From an uncultured Oscillibacter sp. (GTDB lineage: Bacteria; Bacillota; Clostridia; Oscillospirales; Oscillospiraceae), in the NCBI GenBank assembly GCA_910584075.1, contig CAJTZI010000019.1, positions 1-37,067 on the forward strand: DNA of 37,067 bases, given 5' to 3'. Shown piece after piece: positions 22,265-31,142 of the stretch; position 1 is the stretch's first letter, and every line of letters begins with the position of its first letter. The translations under genes and the position numbers were made by a program. The notes beneath the pieces are model-generated. The model saw nothing but the letters and a program-made list of their open reading frames with translations, did no database searches and had not been told where the DNA came from.

Positions 22265-22633
22265 ATGTCTGAGAAAGTTACCGCCATGATCGAAGAGATC
22301 AAGGGTCTGACCGTTCTGGAGCTCAGCGAGCTCGTCCACGCCCTGGAGGAGGAGTTCGGCGTTTCCGCCGCTGCCATGGCTGCTCCCGCCGCCGCCGCTG
22401 CTCCCGCCGCCGAGGAGAAGACCGAGTTTGACGTGGTCCTGGCCGGCTTCGATGCCGCCGCCAAGATCAAGGTCATCAAGGTTGTCCGCGAGATCACCGG
22501 CCAGGGTCTGGCCGAGGCCAAGGCTACTGTCGAGGGTGCCCCCACCACCCTGAAGGAGGGGGTTTCCAAGGACGACGCCGAGGCCCTGAAGAAGCAGATC
22601 GAAGAGGCCGGCGGCAAGGTCGAGCTGAAGTAA
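22265..22633 (+). CDS. rplL: 50S ribosomal protein L7/L12
   Basis: A 122-residue stalk protein that recruits translation GTPases. It has the N-terminal dimerisation helix (EKVTAMIEEIKGLTVLELSE), an Ala/Pro hinge (AAPAAAAAPAAEE, about residues 39-51) and the globular C-terminal domain (EFDVVLAGFDAAAKIKVIKV, then VREITGQGLAEAKATVE). GGAGG stands eight bases before ATG 22265. A terminator follows at 22691-22722. Confidence 0.98.
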   Translation: MSEKVTAMIEEIKGLTVLELSELVHALEEEFGVSAAAMAAPAAAAAPAAEEKTEFDVVLAGFDAAAKIKVIKVVREITGQGLAEAKATVEGAPTTLKEGVSKDDAEALKKQIEEAGGKVELK

Positions 22634-22690
22634 TTTCGGTTGTTTTCAGGCCGTTCCCCCAGCGGGAACGAGGCATTTTTCGCAACGGAG

Positions 22691-22722
22691 GAGCCCGCGG
22701 CAAATGCCGCGGGCTCTCTTTT
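22691..22722 (+). terminator. Terminator of rplJ-rplL
   Basis: An 11-bp GC-rich stem (22691-22701 with 22706-22716), loop AAAT, then TCTTTT. Confidence 0.92.
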
Positions 22723-22750
22723 CCATGCTGAAAAAGAGAGGAATTGATTT

Positions 22751-24112
22751 ATGAAACGGGAGCGTTTCCAATCCAGGCTTGGATTTTTGCTGGTGAGCGC
22801 TGGGTGTGCCGTGGGTATTGGAAATGTGTGGAAATTTCCATACATCACCGGTGAGAACGGCGGCGGCGTGTTTGTGCTGTTTTATTTGCTGTTTCTGGTG
22901 ATCATGGGCGTGCCGGTGCTGACTATGGAGCTGGCAGTGGGCCGTGCCAGCCGCAAGAGCGCCGTGCTGAGCTACAAGTCCCTGGAGCCCTCCGGCAGCA
23001 AGTGGCATATCCACGGCTGGTTCTGCGTGGCGGGCTGCTGCCTTTTGATGATGTTCTACACCACCGTCTCCGGCTGGATGCTGGGCTACTTCTTCAAGTT
23101 TGCCGCCGGGGCCTTTACGGGTCTGGAAGGCGAGGCGGTGGATAATATGTTTTTTGAGGGGATGCTGGGGAACCTCACTGAGATGACCATCTGGATGGTG
23201 GCCACTGTGTTGGTCGGTTTTCTCATTTGTAGCTTCGGTTTGCAGAAGGGACTGGAGCGCATTACGAAGGTGATGATGGTGGGCCTTCTGGCCCTGATCG
23301 CCGTGCTGGCTGTCCACAGTCTGACCCTTCCGGGAGGTTTGGAGGGCGTCAAGTTTTACCTCCTGCCGGATTTCCGGCGGGCCGCTGAGGTTGGCCTGGG
23401 CAATGTGATCACTGCCGCCATGAATCAGGCCTTCTTCACCCTGAGCCTTGGCATTGCTGCCATGGAGGTCTTTGGCAGCTATATGAACCGGGACCACACC
23501 CTCACCAGCGAGGCTATCCGTATCTGCTCTCTGGATACTTTTGTGGCGCTGATGGCGGGCCTCATTATCTTCCCGGCCTGCACCGCCTACGGCGTCCGGC
23601 CGGACAGCGGCTCCTCCCTGATCTTCCTCACCCTGCCCAAGGTGTTTTTGAACATGACCGGCGGACGGCTTTGGGGCGCGCTGTTCTTCCTGTTCATGAC
23701 CTTTGCCAGCTTCTCCACGGTCATCGCCGTGTTTGAGAATCTCCAGGCCAACTGCATTGATAACTTCGGCTGGAGCCGGAAGAAGGCCACTGTGATCAAC
23801 TGCGTGCTGATTCTCATCGCCAGCTTCCCCTGCGTCCTGGGCTTTAACGTCTGGAGCGATCTTCAGATCATCGGAGGGCGGGGCGTGCTGGACAGCGAGG
23901 ACTTCCTGGTGTCCAACCTGCTGCTGCCCCTGGGATCCCTGGTGTATCTGCTGTTCTGCGTCAGCAAATGGGGATGGGGCTATGACAAGTACCTGGCGGA
24001 GGTCAACGCTGGAGAGGGAGTGAAGATGCCCCGTTGGCTGAAGCCCTACTTCCTGTATGTGCTGCCGGTTCTGATCCTGGTGATTTTAATCCAGGGGCTG
24101 ATCCCCTCATAA
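22751..24112 (+). CDS. NSS-family sodium-dependent transporter
   Basis: A 453-residue integral membrane protein of the neurotransmitter:sodium symporter (SNF) family, with about 11-12 membrane helices. The TM1 signature is clear: LGFLLVSAGCAVGIGNVWKF, then PYITGENGGGVF. TM6 and TM8 regions include NQAFFTLSLGIAAMEVFGSY and FASFSTVIAVFENLQAN. Bacterial members take up amino acids or related solutes with Na+; the substrate cannot be told here. The start ATG 22751 has AGAGAGGAA in front. It lies 28 bases after the rplL terminator with no obvious promoter of its own, and ends in a terminator shared with the convergent MATE gene. Confidence 0.92.
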   Translation: MKRERFQSRLGFLLVSAGCAVGIGNVWKFPYITGENGGGVFVLFYLLFLVIMGVPVLTMELAVGRASRKSAVLSYKSLEPSGSKWHIHGWFCVAGCCLLMMFYTTVSGWMLGYFFKFAAGAFTGLEGEAVDNMFFEGMLGNLTEMTIWMVATVLVGFLICSFGLQKGLERITKVMMVGLLALIAVLAVHSLTLPGGLEGVKFYLLPDFRRAAEVGLGNVITAAMNQAFFTLSLGIAAMEVFGSYMNRDHTLTSEAIRICSLDTFVALMAGLIIFPACTAYGVRPDSGSSLIFLTLPKVFLNMTGGRLWGALFFLFMTFASFSTVIAVFENLQANCIDNFGWSRKKATVINCVLILIASFPCVLGFNVWSDLQIIGGRGVLDSEDFLVSNLLLPLGSLVYLLFCVSKWGWGYDKYLAEVNAGEGVKMPRWLKPYFLYVLPVLILVILIQGLIPS

Positions 24113-24127
24113 GCGTGTGCGGAAGAA

Positions 24128-24158
24128 AACCCCGCTCTGCCGGAGGCAGAGCGGGGTT
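24128..24158. terminator. Bidirectional terminator between convergent transporter genes
   Basis: A 14-bp stem (24128-24141 with 24145-24158), loop GGA. It serves the NSS gene on the plus strand and the MATE gene on the minus strand; the AAAA/TT ends give short T-tracts. Confidence 0.85.
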
Positions 24159-24165
24159 GCCCGCT

Positions 24166-25506
24166 TTATTCCCGCAGACCCATGGTCTCCCATTTGTGCC
24201 CCAGAAAGCGGGGGAGGAAGAAGGCGATGCGCAGAATCCAGTCCACAAACATGGCCATCCAGATGCCCAACACGCCGAAGCCCAGGTGCCGGCCCAGCAG
24301 GATACCGAACCCCACCCGCATGGTCCACATGGACACAGTGGAGACCACCATGGTGAACCGGGTGTCCCCGGCGGCCCGGAGGGCCTGGGGCAGGGTGAAG
24401 GATAACGGCCAGATCAAAACGCCCATGACGCCGTGCATCCATACGATCTGCCGGGCGTAGCCCGCCGCCTCGTCGGACACGTTGTACAGCCGCAGCAGCA
24501 GGGGCAGGGAGACGAGGGTGGCGGCCACAAACAGCGCCATGAAAAAATAGGTGTACTTCATCAGCCTGCTGGTATAGGACCGGGCCTTTTCATAGCTGCC
24601 CGCCCCGATGCAGCGGGAGACCACCGTCACAATGGCAAGGCCAAGGGCGTTGCCAGCCACGCACTGGAAGGAGGCCAGATTGTTGCCGATGGCGTTGGCC
24701 GCCACGGAGGCAGTGCCCAGCACGGACACTGTGGACAGCAGCAGGATCTTGCCCAGCTGGAACATGCTGCTTTCCAGCCCGTTGGGTACGCCGAAGCGCA
24801 GGATGTTCCGCACCACGTAGCGGTCATGGCGGAGGGTGAACCGCTCCACCCGCATGGGCAGACCTGGGCGGCGCAGCAAGACGGTCATGACGGCGGCGGC
24901 CGCCAGCCGGGACACCAGCGTTGGGATGGCCACGCCTTCGACGCCCATGTGAAAGCCGAAGATCAAAAGGGCGTTGCCCGCCGCGTTGACGGCGTTCATT
25001 CCCAGGGAGACCCACATGGAGATTTTAGAGTTGCCCATCACCCGGAAGAGGGCCGCTCCGGCGCTGTAAATGGCCAGGAAGGGGGTGGAGGACTCCACAA
25101 TGAGATAGTAGGTGTTGGCATAGGCGGCCACGTCCGGTTCCACCTGGCCGAAGACCGTGCCCAGCACAAATCCCCTTGCCAGGTAGAACAGCAGCGTGAT
25201 CAGCAGGGAGACCTCCCCCATGAACAGCAGCAGCTGGGCGCTGGAGTGACCGGCCTTCTCCGGCTCCCGGCGGCCCAGGTACTGTCCCGCGATGGCGGCG
25301 CCGCCGGTGGCCAGTGCCGCGAAGGCGTTGACCAGCAGCACATTCACCGTGTCCACCAAAGATACGGCGGAGATGGCCGCCTCTCCCACCTGGGAGACCA
25401 TCACGGAGTCGAAGAGGCCCACGGTGATGGCCAGCAGCTGCTCGATGACCAGCGGCACAATGAGCCGCCGCAGGTCCCGTCTGGAAAATTCAATTTCTGT
25501 CTGCAT
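24166..25506 (-). CDS. MATE-family efflux transporter
   Basis: A 446-residue membrane protein with about 12 helices in two similar halves, typical of MATE Na+ or H+ driven exporters of drugs and metabolites. It opens with the cytoplasmic segment MQTEIEFSRRDLRRLIVPLV, then LLAITVGLFDSVMVSQVGE with the conserved TM1 pattern. Other family strings are GQYLGRREPEKA and ALFRVMGNSKISMW in the first half and ALRAAGDTRFTMVVS in the second. The start is ATG 25506 behind GAGGG. It follows an AraC-type regulator by 21 bases, so the regulator probably controls expression in response to an inducer. Confidence 0.94.
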   Translation of the reverse strand: MQTEIEFSRRDLRRLIVPLVIEQLLAITVGLFDSVMVSQVGEAAISAVSLVDTVNVLLVNAFAALATGGAAIAGQYLGRREPEKAGHSSAQLLLFMGEVSLLITLLFYLARGFVLGTVFGQVEPDVAAYANTYYLIVESSTPFLAIYSAGAALFRVMGNSKISMWVSLGMNAVNAAGNALLIFGFHMGVEGVAIPTLVSRLAAAAVMTVLLRRPGLPMRVERFTLRHDRYVVRNILRFGVPNGLESSMFQLGKILLLSTVSVLGTASVAANAIGNNLASFQCVAGNALGLAIVTVVSRCIGAGSYEKARSYTSRLMKYTYFFMALFVAATLVSLPLLLRLYNVSDEAAGYARQIVWMHGVMGVLIWPLSFTLPQALRAAGDTRFTMVVSTVSMWTMRVGFGILLGRHLGFGVLGIWMAMFVDWILRIAFFLPRFLGHKWETMGLRE

Positions 25507-25527
25507 GGTTTCCCTCTTTTCACACCC

Positions 25528-26376
25528 TCAGCGGAATTCCCGGGGGCTCATATGGAAGGTGTTCTGAAAGGCCCGCAGGAAGGTGGAGTACTCCGAAAAG
25601 CCCGCCTGCTCCGCGGCCTTCATCACCGGCACGCCGGAGCGGATCAGCTCTCCGGCCCGCAGCAGCCGCTTCTGGCTGATATACTGGTGGACCGTGTAGC
25701 CGGAGACGGCCTTGAAGCGGTGCATAAGGTAGTAGCGGCTGAGATAGAACCGCTTGGAGAGGCTCTCCACGGTCAGCTCCTCCTCCAGGTGGGCGGCGAT
25801 GTATTTGAGGATCTCCTCGATCTTGGGATCCACCCGGTAGCTGTCCCGCTCCTCCTGGGCGGTGCGGCTGCGGAGGATGTCCCGGTTCACCCCGATCAGC
25901 AGCTGCTGGCACAGGGTGTCCGCAAAGCGTCCCGCCGCGAACTCTCGGGACCGCAGGGCCTCCTCCAGCCGCTGGATGTCCTTCATGTACTCCAGCCGCC
26001 GCTCCGGACCGGTGCGCAGCAGGTGAAAACCCCGCTCCCGGGTGGTGTGGAAGCAGGCGTCCAGGGCCTCCCCCGGGTCGCTCCGGTCCGCCAGCCACTC
26101 CCGGCCCAGCCAGACCACCACCCGCTCATAGGGCTCCGAGGGGTCGATGACGGGCCGGTGGATCATGTTGTGCTGTACCAGCAGCACGTCCCAGGGGCGG
26201 AGAAAGTAGGTGACGCCCTCCACCACATAGGTGACCTTGCCGCCCAGCAGCAGAATCAGCTTGTCAAACTCGTGATAGTGGTAATCCAGTTTTGGCGCGC
26301 GGCTGTCCTTCAGGTGGAAGAGGCGGAAGCCCTCGTTGAGATAGCCCCGCTTTCCAACCTCGTTCCGATCCAGCAT
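25528..26376 (-). CDS. AraC-family transcriptional regulator
   Basis: A 282-residue regulator. The N-terminal part is a cupin-like sensor (DYHYHEFDKLILLLGGKVTY, then LRPWDVLLVQHNMIHR). The C-terminal 100 residues are a double helix-turn-helix AraC domain (LTVESLSKRFYLSRYYLMHR for the first HTH; KAAEQAGFSEYSTFLRAFQ and MSPREFR for the second). Start ATG 26376 has GGAGGTGAG in front. First gene of the regulator-MATE exporter operon under a sigma-A-like promoter. The ligand is unknown. Confidence 0.93.
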   Translation of the reverse strand: MLDRNEVGKRGYLNEGFRLFHLKDSRAPKLDYHYHEFDKLILLLGGKVTYVVEGVTYFLRPWDVLLVQHNMIHRPVIDPSEPYERVVVWLGREWLADRSDPGEALDACFHTTRERGFHLLRTGPERRLEYMKDIQRLEEALRSREFAAGRFADTLCQQLLIGVNRDILRSRTAQEERDSYRVDPKIEEILKYIAAHLEEELTVESLSKRFYLSRYYLMHRFKAVSGYTVHQYISQKRLLRAGELIRSGVPVMKAAEQAGFSEYSTFLRAFQNTFHMSPREFR

Positions 26377-26414
26377 GGGCTCACCTCCGGAATTTTCTAG
26401 GTTGAAACGTTATG

Positions 26415-26443
26415 ACTATACCGCACTTTTTGTGGTTTTACAA
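26415..26443 (-). promoter_or_regulatory. Promoter of araC-MATE operon
   Basis: On the minus strand TTGTAA (26443-26438), a 17-base spacer and TATAGT (26420-26415), ending 38 bases before the AraC start. Confidence 0.7.
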
Positions 26444-26513
26444 CCGGGATTCCGCACAAAACCATGCAAATATTCCGCTCCTCTTTGGGCAAAAGGCCAT
26501 TGGCCTCCCAGGG

Positions 26514-26545
26514 AAAAACCGCCGGAAGCAACGGGCTTCCGGCGG
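26514..26545 (-). terminator. Terminator of the D-2-hydroxyacid dehydrogenase gene
   Basis: An 11-bp stem (26519-26529 with 26535-26545) followed on the minus strand by five T's (26518-26514). Confidence 0.9.
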
Positions 26546-26564
26546 CTGTGGGTGGGGCATGGGA

Positions 26565-27536
26565 TCAGTATCCTCTTGTTCTGTCCACCAGGTTTTTCAG
26601 AGGCTCGCACCGGCCGTAGCGCAGCAGGTCTGCGCAGAACATCTCCACGTTGACGTCGCAGGTGTATCCCAGGGTCATGTTGCCGGAGACGTGAGGCGTC
26701 AAAATCAGATTCCTGGCGTTCCACAGGGGATGGTTCGGGGGCAGGGGCTCCGGGTCCATCACGTCCAGAGCCGCGCCGGCGAGACGCCCGCTGTTCAGCG
26801 CCTCAATCAGGGGCTCCTGCTCAATGGCGGTGCCCCGGCCCACATTGATGATATAGGCGTCCGGCGGCAGCAGGGCGATGCGGTCCCGGTTCAAAATGTG
26901 GATGGTCTCCGGCGTGCCGGGTAGGGACATGACGAGGACCTTGACGGAGGGCAGGAACTCCTCCAGCCGGGAGATGGGGTATACCTCGTCAAAGCCGGGG
27001 ACCGCTTGCCCGGAGCGGCTGAGGCCGGTGATTTTCGCCGCGCCCATGCCCCGCAGGCGCTGCGCCACATTGACGCCGATGTTCCCGGTTCCCAGCAGGG
27101 TGAACGCGTTGTCCCGGATGGAGCGGATGGGCAGCTGGTTGGACCATCCGCGGTCCCGGACGACGGCCTCGTACTCCGGCATGCGCCGCAGCAGCATCAG
27201 CGTCACCATCACCACGTGCTCGGCGATGGTGACACCGTAGCCGTTGGAGTTGGTGAGCATACAGTCGGGGTTGGCGAAGACGGAGGGATCCTTACAGTAG
27301 GGGTCCACCCCGGCGTAGGAGCAGCAGTACCATTTCAGGGAGGCGGGGGCCGAGCGCAGCAGATCCGGAGAGTGGGCATAGAGTATCTCGCAGTGCTGGA
27401 GGCAGGCCGCTGCCTCCTCAAACTGGTCCGGGGTGAAGAAGTGGGGCACAAGGCCCGCCTGATCGGCGGCGGAGCGAATTTTGGCCCGGTGGGCCTCGGT
27501 CAGAAATTCCTGACAGATGCAGATGTCACGGCTCAT
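26565..27536 (-). CDS. D-2-hydroxyacid dehydrogenase family protein
   Basis: A 323-residue NAD(P)-dependent oxidoreductase that interconverts 2-oxo acids and D-2-hydroxy acids. The nucleotide-binding loop is GTGNIG (residues 149-154); the catalytic set is complete: Arg234 in NVGRG, Glu263 in DPEPLP, His282 in TPHVSGN. The substrate is not defined by the sequence; the N-terminal domain (YCCSYAGVDPY) resembles other uncharacterised members rather than lactate or phosphoglycerate dehydrogenases. GGAGG stands about ten bases before ATG 27536. It has its own terminator and follows a damaged small gene. Confidence 0.92.
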   Translation of the reverse strand: MSRDICICQEFLTEAHRAKIRSAADQAGLVPHFFTPDQFEEAAACLQHCEILYAHSPDLLRSAPASLKWYCCSYAGVDPYCKDPSVFANPDCMLTNSNGYGVTIAEHVVMVTLMLLRRMPEYEAVVRDRGWSNQLPIRSIRDNAFTLLGTGNIGVNVAQRLRGMGAAKITGLSRSGQAVPGFDEVYPISRLEEFLPSVKVLVMSLPGTPETIHILNRDRIALLPPDAYIINVGRGTAIEQEPLIEALNSGRLAGAALDVMDPEPLPPNHPLWNARNLILTPHVSGNMTLGYTCDVNVEMFCADLLRYGRCEPLKNLVDRTRGY

Positions 27537-27556
27537 GACGGTGGTACCTCCTTATT

Positions 27557-27711
27557 TCAGTCGGGTTTGCTTTTCTGGCGGTTGGACCGCAGGAGAAAGG
27601 CTCCCATGGCGGCGGAAAAGTTTCCGCCTTTGACCAGCTCCAGGAAAAAAGGCTGTATGCCGCGAAGACCGCGGCAGCGGTGACAACAAACGCCCTTACG
27701 GCGAGTGTCAT
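27557..27711 (-). pseudogene. Small membrane protein gene with a frameshift in an A/T-run
   Basis: A frame starting at ATG 27711 (AGAGGGA before it) reads MTLAVRAFVVTAAAVFAAYS, one hydrophobic segment, then loses its frame at a run of six T's (complement of 27645-27650). With one more T it would continue FFLELVKGGNFSAAMGAFLL and end at TGA 27557-27559, giving a 51-residue membrane protein with a basic tail. The second part is coherent only in the shifted frame. It could be a real pseudogene, a phase-variable gene or an error. No family is recognised. Confidence 0.4.
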
Positions 27712-27728
27712 GGAATAAGTCCCTCTCT

Positions 27729-29321
27729 CTATGGGGTGAGGGATTGGCAGATCTGTTCGGCACAGCGCATCCCATCGGCGGCGGCGGAGAGGATGCCCCC
27801 GGCGTAGCCGGCCCCCTCGCCGCAGGGGTACAGCCCCGGCAGAGAGGACTGGTATGTCCCGTCCCGGGGGATGCAGACGGGGGAGGAGGAGCGGCTCTCC
27901 ACGGCGGTGAGCACCGCGTCCGGCGCGTCGTAGCCCTGGAGCTTCCGGCCCAGGATGGGCAGGGCCTCCGCTATGGCGTCCGATACGAAGGGGGGCAGGC
28001 ACAGGCGCAGGTCCGTCCATGTGACGCCGGGGCGATAGCTGGGAATCACCCGGCCGGGGCCCGTGGAGGTCCGCCCCGCCAGGAAGTCCTCCACCCGCTG
28101 GGCGGGGGCCAGATACCCGCCGCCGCCCAGGTCGTAGGCGGCCCGCTCCAGCCGCCGTTGGAAGGCGATGCCAGCCAGGGGGGAGTTCCCGCCGAAGTCC
28201 TCCGGTGTCACGTTTACCAGCAGCGCGCCGTTGATGTTCTCCCGGGCGCGGGCAAACTCGCTCATGCCGTTGGTGACCACCTGGCGTTCCTCGGAGGCGG
28301 CGGCCACCACCTCCCCGCCGGGGCAGACGCAGAAGGAGAACACCCCCCGCCCATTGGGCAGGTGGCAGGAGAGCTTATAGGTGGAGGCCGGGAGGCCCGG
28401 GTGTCCGGCGTACTGCTTGTACTGGGCGGCGTCGCAGTCCGACTGACGGTGCTCAATCCGCACGCCCACGGCGAAGGGCTTGGCCTCCAGTCGGACGCCA
28501 CGGGCATGGAGCATGGCGAAGGTGTCCCGGGCGGAGTGGCCGGGGCACAGGGCCAGGTGGGAACAGGGAAGGGAATCAGCCCCCCCCGGTCCCTCCGCGG
28601 CAATGCTGGTCAGGCGGCCCTGCCGGATGCCCAGGTCCGTCAGGCGGGTTTCAAAGCGGATGTCCGCCCCCAGGCGGAGCAGCTCCCGGCGCAGATTTTT
28701 CAAAACGGCGTGCAGGTAGTCGGTGCCCACATGGGGTTTGGCGTCGGTCAGAATGTCCTCCGGCGCCCCGCAGGACACCAGCTGCTCCAGAATAAAGCGG
28801 TGGCGCGGGTCTTTGGTGCCGGTGTTCAGCTTTCCGTCGGAGAAGGCGCCGGCGCCGCCCTCACCGAACTGGACGTTGGAGGAGGGGTCCAGCACGCCGG
28901 CGGCCCAGAAGCGATCCACATCCGCCTGCCGCGCCTCCACGGGGCGGCCCCGCTCCAGCAGGATGGGCCGCAGGCCCGCCCGGGCCAGCACTAGGGCGCA
29001 GAAGAGACCCGCCGGTCCCACTCCCACCACCACCGGCACCCTCTCCGGTGCGGGCCTGGGGGCGGGAAGCGCGTAGGCGGGCCTGGGGGCGGAGAGGCTC
29101 ACCCGTTTGCTGCGGCAGCGCCGCGCGGCGGCGGCCTCGTCTTTGACGGAGACCTCCACAGTGTAAACCATGAATACCCCGTCCCGGGCGTCCACACTGC
29201 GGCGGAGGACACGGAGGGAGAGTATATCTGCCTCCCGGACCCGCAGCAGCCGGGCGGCCTCCGCGGTGAGGCCGGATCTAGGGGCGCCGGGGGAGAGCTT
29301 GATGTTTTCGATTTTCAGCAA
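27729..29321 (-). CDS. FAD-dependent dehydrogenase of the COG2509 type
   Basis: A 530-residue flavoprotein. The FAD-binding loop GVGPAG is at residues 100-105, followed by GLRPILLERG; FGEGGAGAFSDGKLNTGTKD and FAVGVRIEH are signatures of this conserved uncharacterised family, and the C-terminus has GLYPCGEGAGYAGGI. The N-terminal 90 residues form a small domain usual in this family (MLKIENIKLSPGAPRSGLTA). TTG 29321 was chosen as start: AGGAG lies ten bases before it, whereas GTG 29330 would be one base from that site. The reaction is unknown. Confidence 0.88.
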   Translation of the reverse strand: MLKIENIKLSPGAPRSGLTAEAARLLRVREADILSLRVLRRSVDARDGVFMVYTVEVSVKDEAAAARRCRSKRVSLSAPRPAYALPAPRPAPERVPVVVGVGPAGLFCALVLARAGLRPILLERGRPVEARQADVDRFWAAGVLDPSSNVQFGEGGAGAFSDGKLNTGTKDPRHRFILEQLVSCGAPEDILTDAKPHVGTDYLHAVLKNLRRELLRLGADIRFETRLTDLGIRQGRLTSIAAEGPGGADSLPCSHLALCPGHSARDTFAMLHARGVRLEAKPFAVGVRIEHRQSDCDAAQYKQYAGHPGLPASTYKLSCHLPNGRGVFSFCVCPGGEVVAAASEERQVVTNGMSEFARARENINGALLVNVTPEDFGGNSPLAGIAFQRRLERAAYDLGGGGYLAPAQRVEDFLAGRTSTGPGRVIPSYRPGVTWTDLRLCLPPFVSDAIAEALPILGRKLQGYDAPDAVLTAVESRSSSPVCIPRDGTYQSSLPGLYPCGEGAGYAGGILSAAADGMRCAEQICQSLTP

Positions 29322-29583
29322 GCGTGTCACGCTCCTTTTCTGAGGAGATGTACAACGCCATTGTAACACAGATTTTTCCGCCGGAAAACCGCGGGTTCAA
29401 AAAATATATACAAAATTTTCAGGCGTTTTTAAGTTACGGAGCCTATACTGTGGTCAAAGCTCAGGGGAGCGGAAGAGATTTCAAAGAAAATGCAAAGAAA
29501 CTTCAAACTTTCGACATATTCCCGGCGTATGATCGGTTCTAAAGAAGAGCAGACCGGGATAGATAATAGGAGGTAAGTATTTC

Positions 29584-30975
29584 ATGTATAACGACGAACA
29601 CAATCTGTACCACTACACCTACCGCAGAGACGGCAGTGAGCCCACGCCGCCGGCCGCGGACGACTACCAGCCCGCCCGGGGGCCTGTGCAGGAGATGAAG
29701 CCCGTGAAGAAAAGCAGGATCGGATTGAAGGTCACCGCCCTGGCCCTGAGCTGCGCCCTGCTGGGCGGCGGCGTGGGCGGCGGGGTGGTCTGGGCCGCTA
29801 CGAACCACAATAACAGCCCCACGCTGAATGCCCCCGTGCTGAGGAACGACGCCCCATCCTCCGGGGATACGGCCTCTACCGTAAAGCTCAACCGGGTGGA
29901 CGGCAAGACCCTCCTCACTGATGCGGAGGTGTACGCCGCCAATGTGGACAGCGTGGTGGCGATCCAGACCACCGGCACCGTCACCTCCAGCAACGGCTTC
30001 TGGCAGACTCAGCAGCCCACCTCGGGTGCGGGCTCCGGCTTCGTTCTGACCCCTGACGGCTTCATTGCCACCAACTACCATGTCATTGACGGGGCCGAGG
30101 CTGTGAAGGTAACCTTCTATAATGGGGACTCCTACGACGCGGAGGTCATCGGCGGTGACGAGGACTATGACATCGCCGTCATCAAGGTGGATGGGGAGAA
30201 TCTCCAGCCCGTCACCATGGGGGACAGCACCCTGCTGAACGTGGGCGACCGGGTGCTGGCCATCGGAAATCCCCTGGGGGAGCTGACCTTTTCCCAGACC
30301 GGCGGCATGGTCTCCTCCGTGAACCGGGCCATCAACGTGGAGGGCGTGTTCCTCAACATGATCCAGACCGATGCCTCCATCAACCCCGGCAACTCCGGCG
30401 GACCCATGTTCAACCAGTATGGACAGGTGGTGGGCATCGTCTCCGCCAAGTACACCAACACCTCCTCCGGCGCCAGCGCCGAGGGACTGGGCTTCGCCAT
30501 CCCCATCAACGACGTGGCGGCCATGGTCCAGGACATCATGACCAACGGATACGTCACCAACAAGCCGTATCTCGGTGTCACGGCCATGTCCATGAGCCAG
30601 GACCTGGCCAGCCAGTTCCGCTATGACATCACCGAGGGTGTCTTCATCAGCGCCGTGGACAAGGACGGTGCGGCGGACAGGGCGGGTCTGCAGATGGGTG
30701 ACGTGATCACCAAAGTGGACGAGCACGACATCCGGAGCATGGCGGATCTGACCATTGTGAAAAAGCAGTACAGTGCCGGAGACACCGTCACCCTCACTGT
30801 CTATCGCCAGGGGGAGACTGTGGAGGCGCAGCTGACCTGGGACAGCGTGCCCGAGGATCAGCAGCAGCCTCAGGAGGTGCCTCAGCAGCCCCAGAGCGGC
30901 AGCGGCCAGTACGGCAGCGGCTACACAAACCCCTACGACCTCTTCGACTACTTTTTCGGCAATCGGGGCTGGTAA
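29584..30975 (+). CDS. htrA: Membrane-anchored HtrA/DegP-like serine protease with PDZ domain
   Basis: A 463-residue S1C protease for quality control of envelope proteins. A cytoplasmic tail (about 45 residues) precedes one membrane anchor (about 47-72). The trypsin-like domain has the full triad: His166 in NYHVID, Asp196 in DYDIAV, Ser271 in GNSGGP. One PDZ domain follows (YLGVTAMSMSQDLASQF, GAADRAGLQMGDVITKVDEH), then a Gln/Gly/Tyr-rich tail. AGGAGG stands 9 bases before ATG 29584. The 262 bases before it hold no gene; CTATACTG at 29441-29448 is a possible -10 without a good -35. Neighbouring genes on both sides point away from or towards it, so it is probably monocistronic. Confidence 0.95.
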   Translation: MYNDEHNLYHYTYRRDGSEPTPPAADDYQPARGPVQEMKPVKKSRIGLKVTALALSCALLGGGVGGGVVWAATNHNNSPTLNAPVLRNDAPSSGDTASTVKLNRVDGKTLLTDAEVYAANVDSVVAIQTTGTVTSSNGFWQTQQPTSGAGSGFVLTPDGFIATNYHVIDGAEAVKVTFYNGDSYDAEVIGGDEDYDIAVIKVDGENLQPVTMGDSTLLNVGDRVLAIGNPLGELTFSQTGGMVSSVNRAINVEGVFLNMIQTDASINPGNSGGPMFNQYGQVVGIVSAKYTNTSSGASAEGLGFAIPINDVAAMVQDIMTNGYVTNKPYLGVTAMSMSQDLASQFRYDITEGVFISAVDKDGAADRAGLQMGDVITKVDEHDIRSMADLTIVKKQYSAGDTVTLTVYRQGETVEAQLTWDSVPEDQQQPQEVPQQPQSGSGQYGSGYTNPYDLFDYFFGNRGW

Positions 30976-31101
30976 CGCCCGCAGGGATCCCCCTTTCCCG
31001 TGTCCGGGGTCGGCTTCGCGGCAGCAGCTGCGGCAAGGCAAAAAGCCGCCTATGCGGCGGACGGGGAGAGCGGTTATAGATATAGGACGCAGATCATGGA
31101 C

Positions 31102-31135
31102 AAAGCGCACCGTGCATTGGCACGGTGCGCTTTTT
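31102..31135. terminator. Terminator after htrA
   Basis: A 14-bp stem (31102-31115 with 31120-31133), loop ATTG, and TTTTT at 31131-31135. It can serve both htrA and the convergent anti-sigma gene. Confidence 0.9.
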
Positions 31136-31142
31136 GCGGCAA

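Noticed and set aside
24433..26400. A 655-codon open frame on the plus strand opposite the MATE and AraC genes.
   Set aside because: It is the antisense shadow of two recognised genes, with His/Gln/Gly-rich composition typical of such shadows.
1660..27711. General homopolymer assembly error as the cause of all frameshifts.
   Set aside because: Runs of seven A or T are intact in several genes, for example near 8656, 9684, 13952 and 14568, so the sequence seems accurate in such runs.
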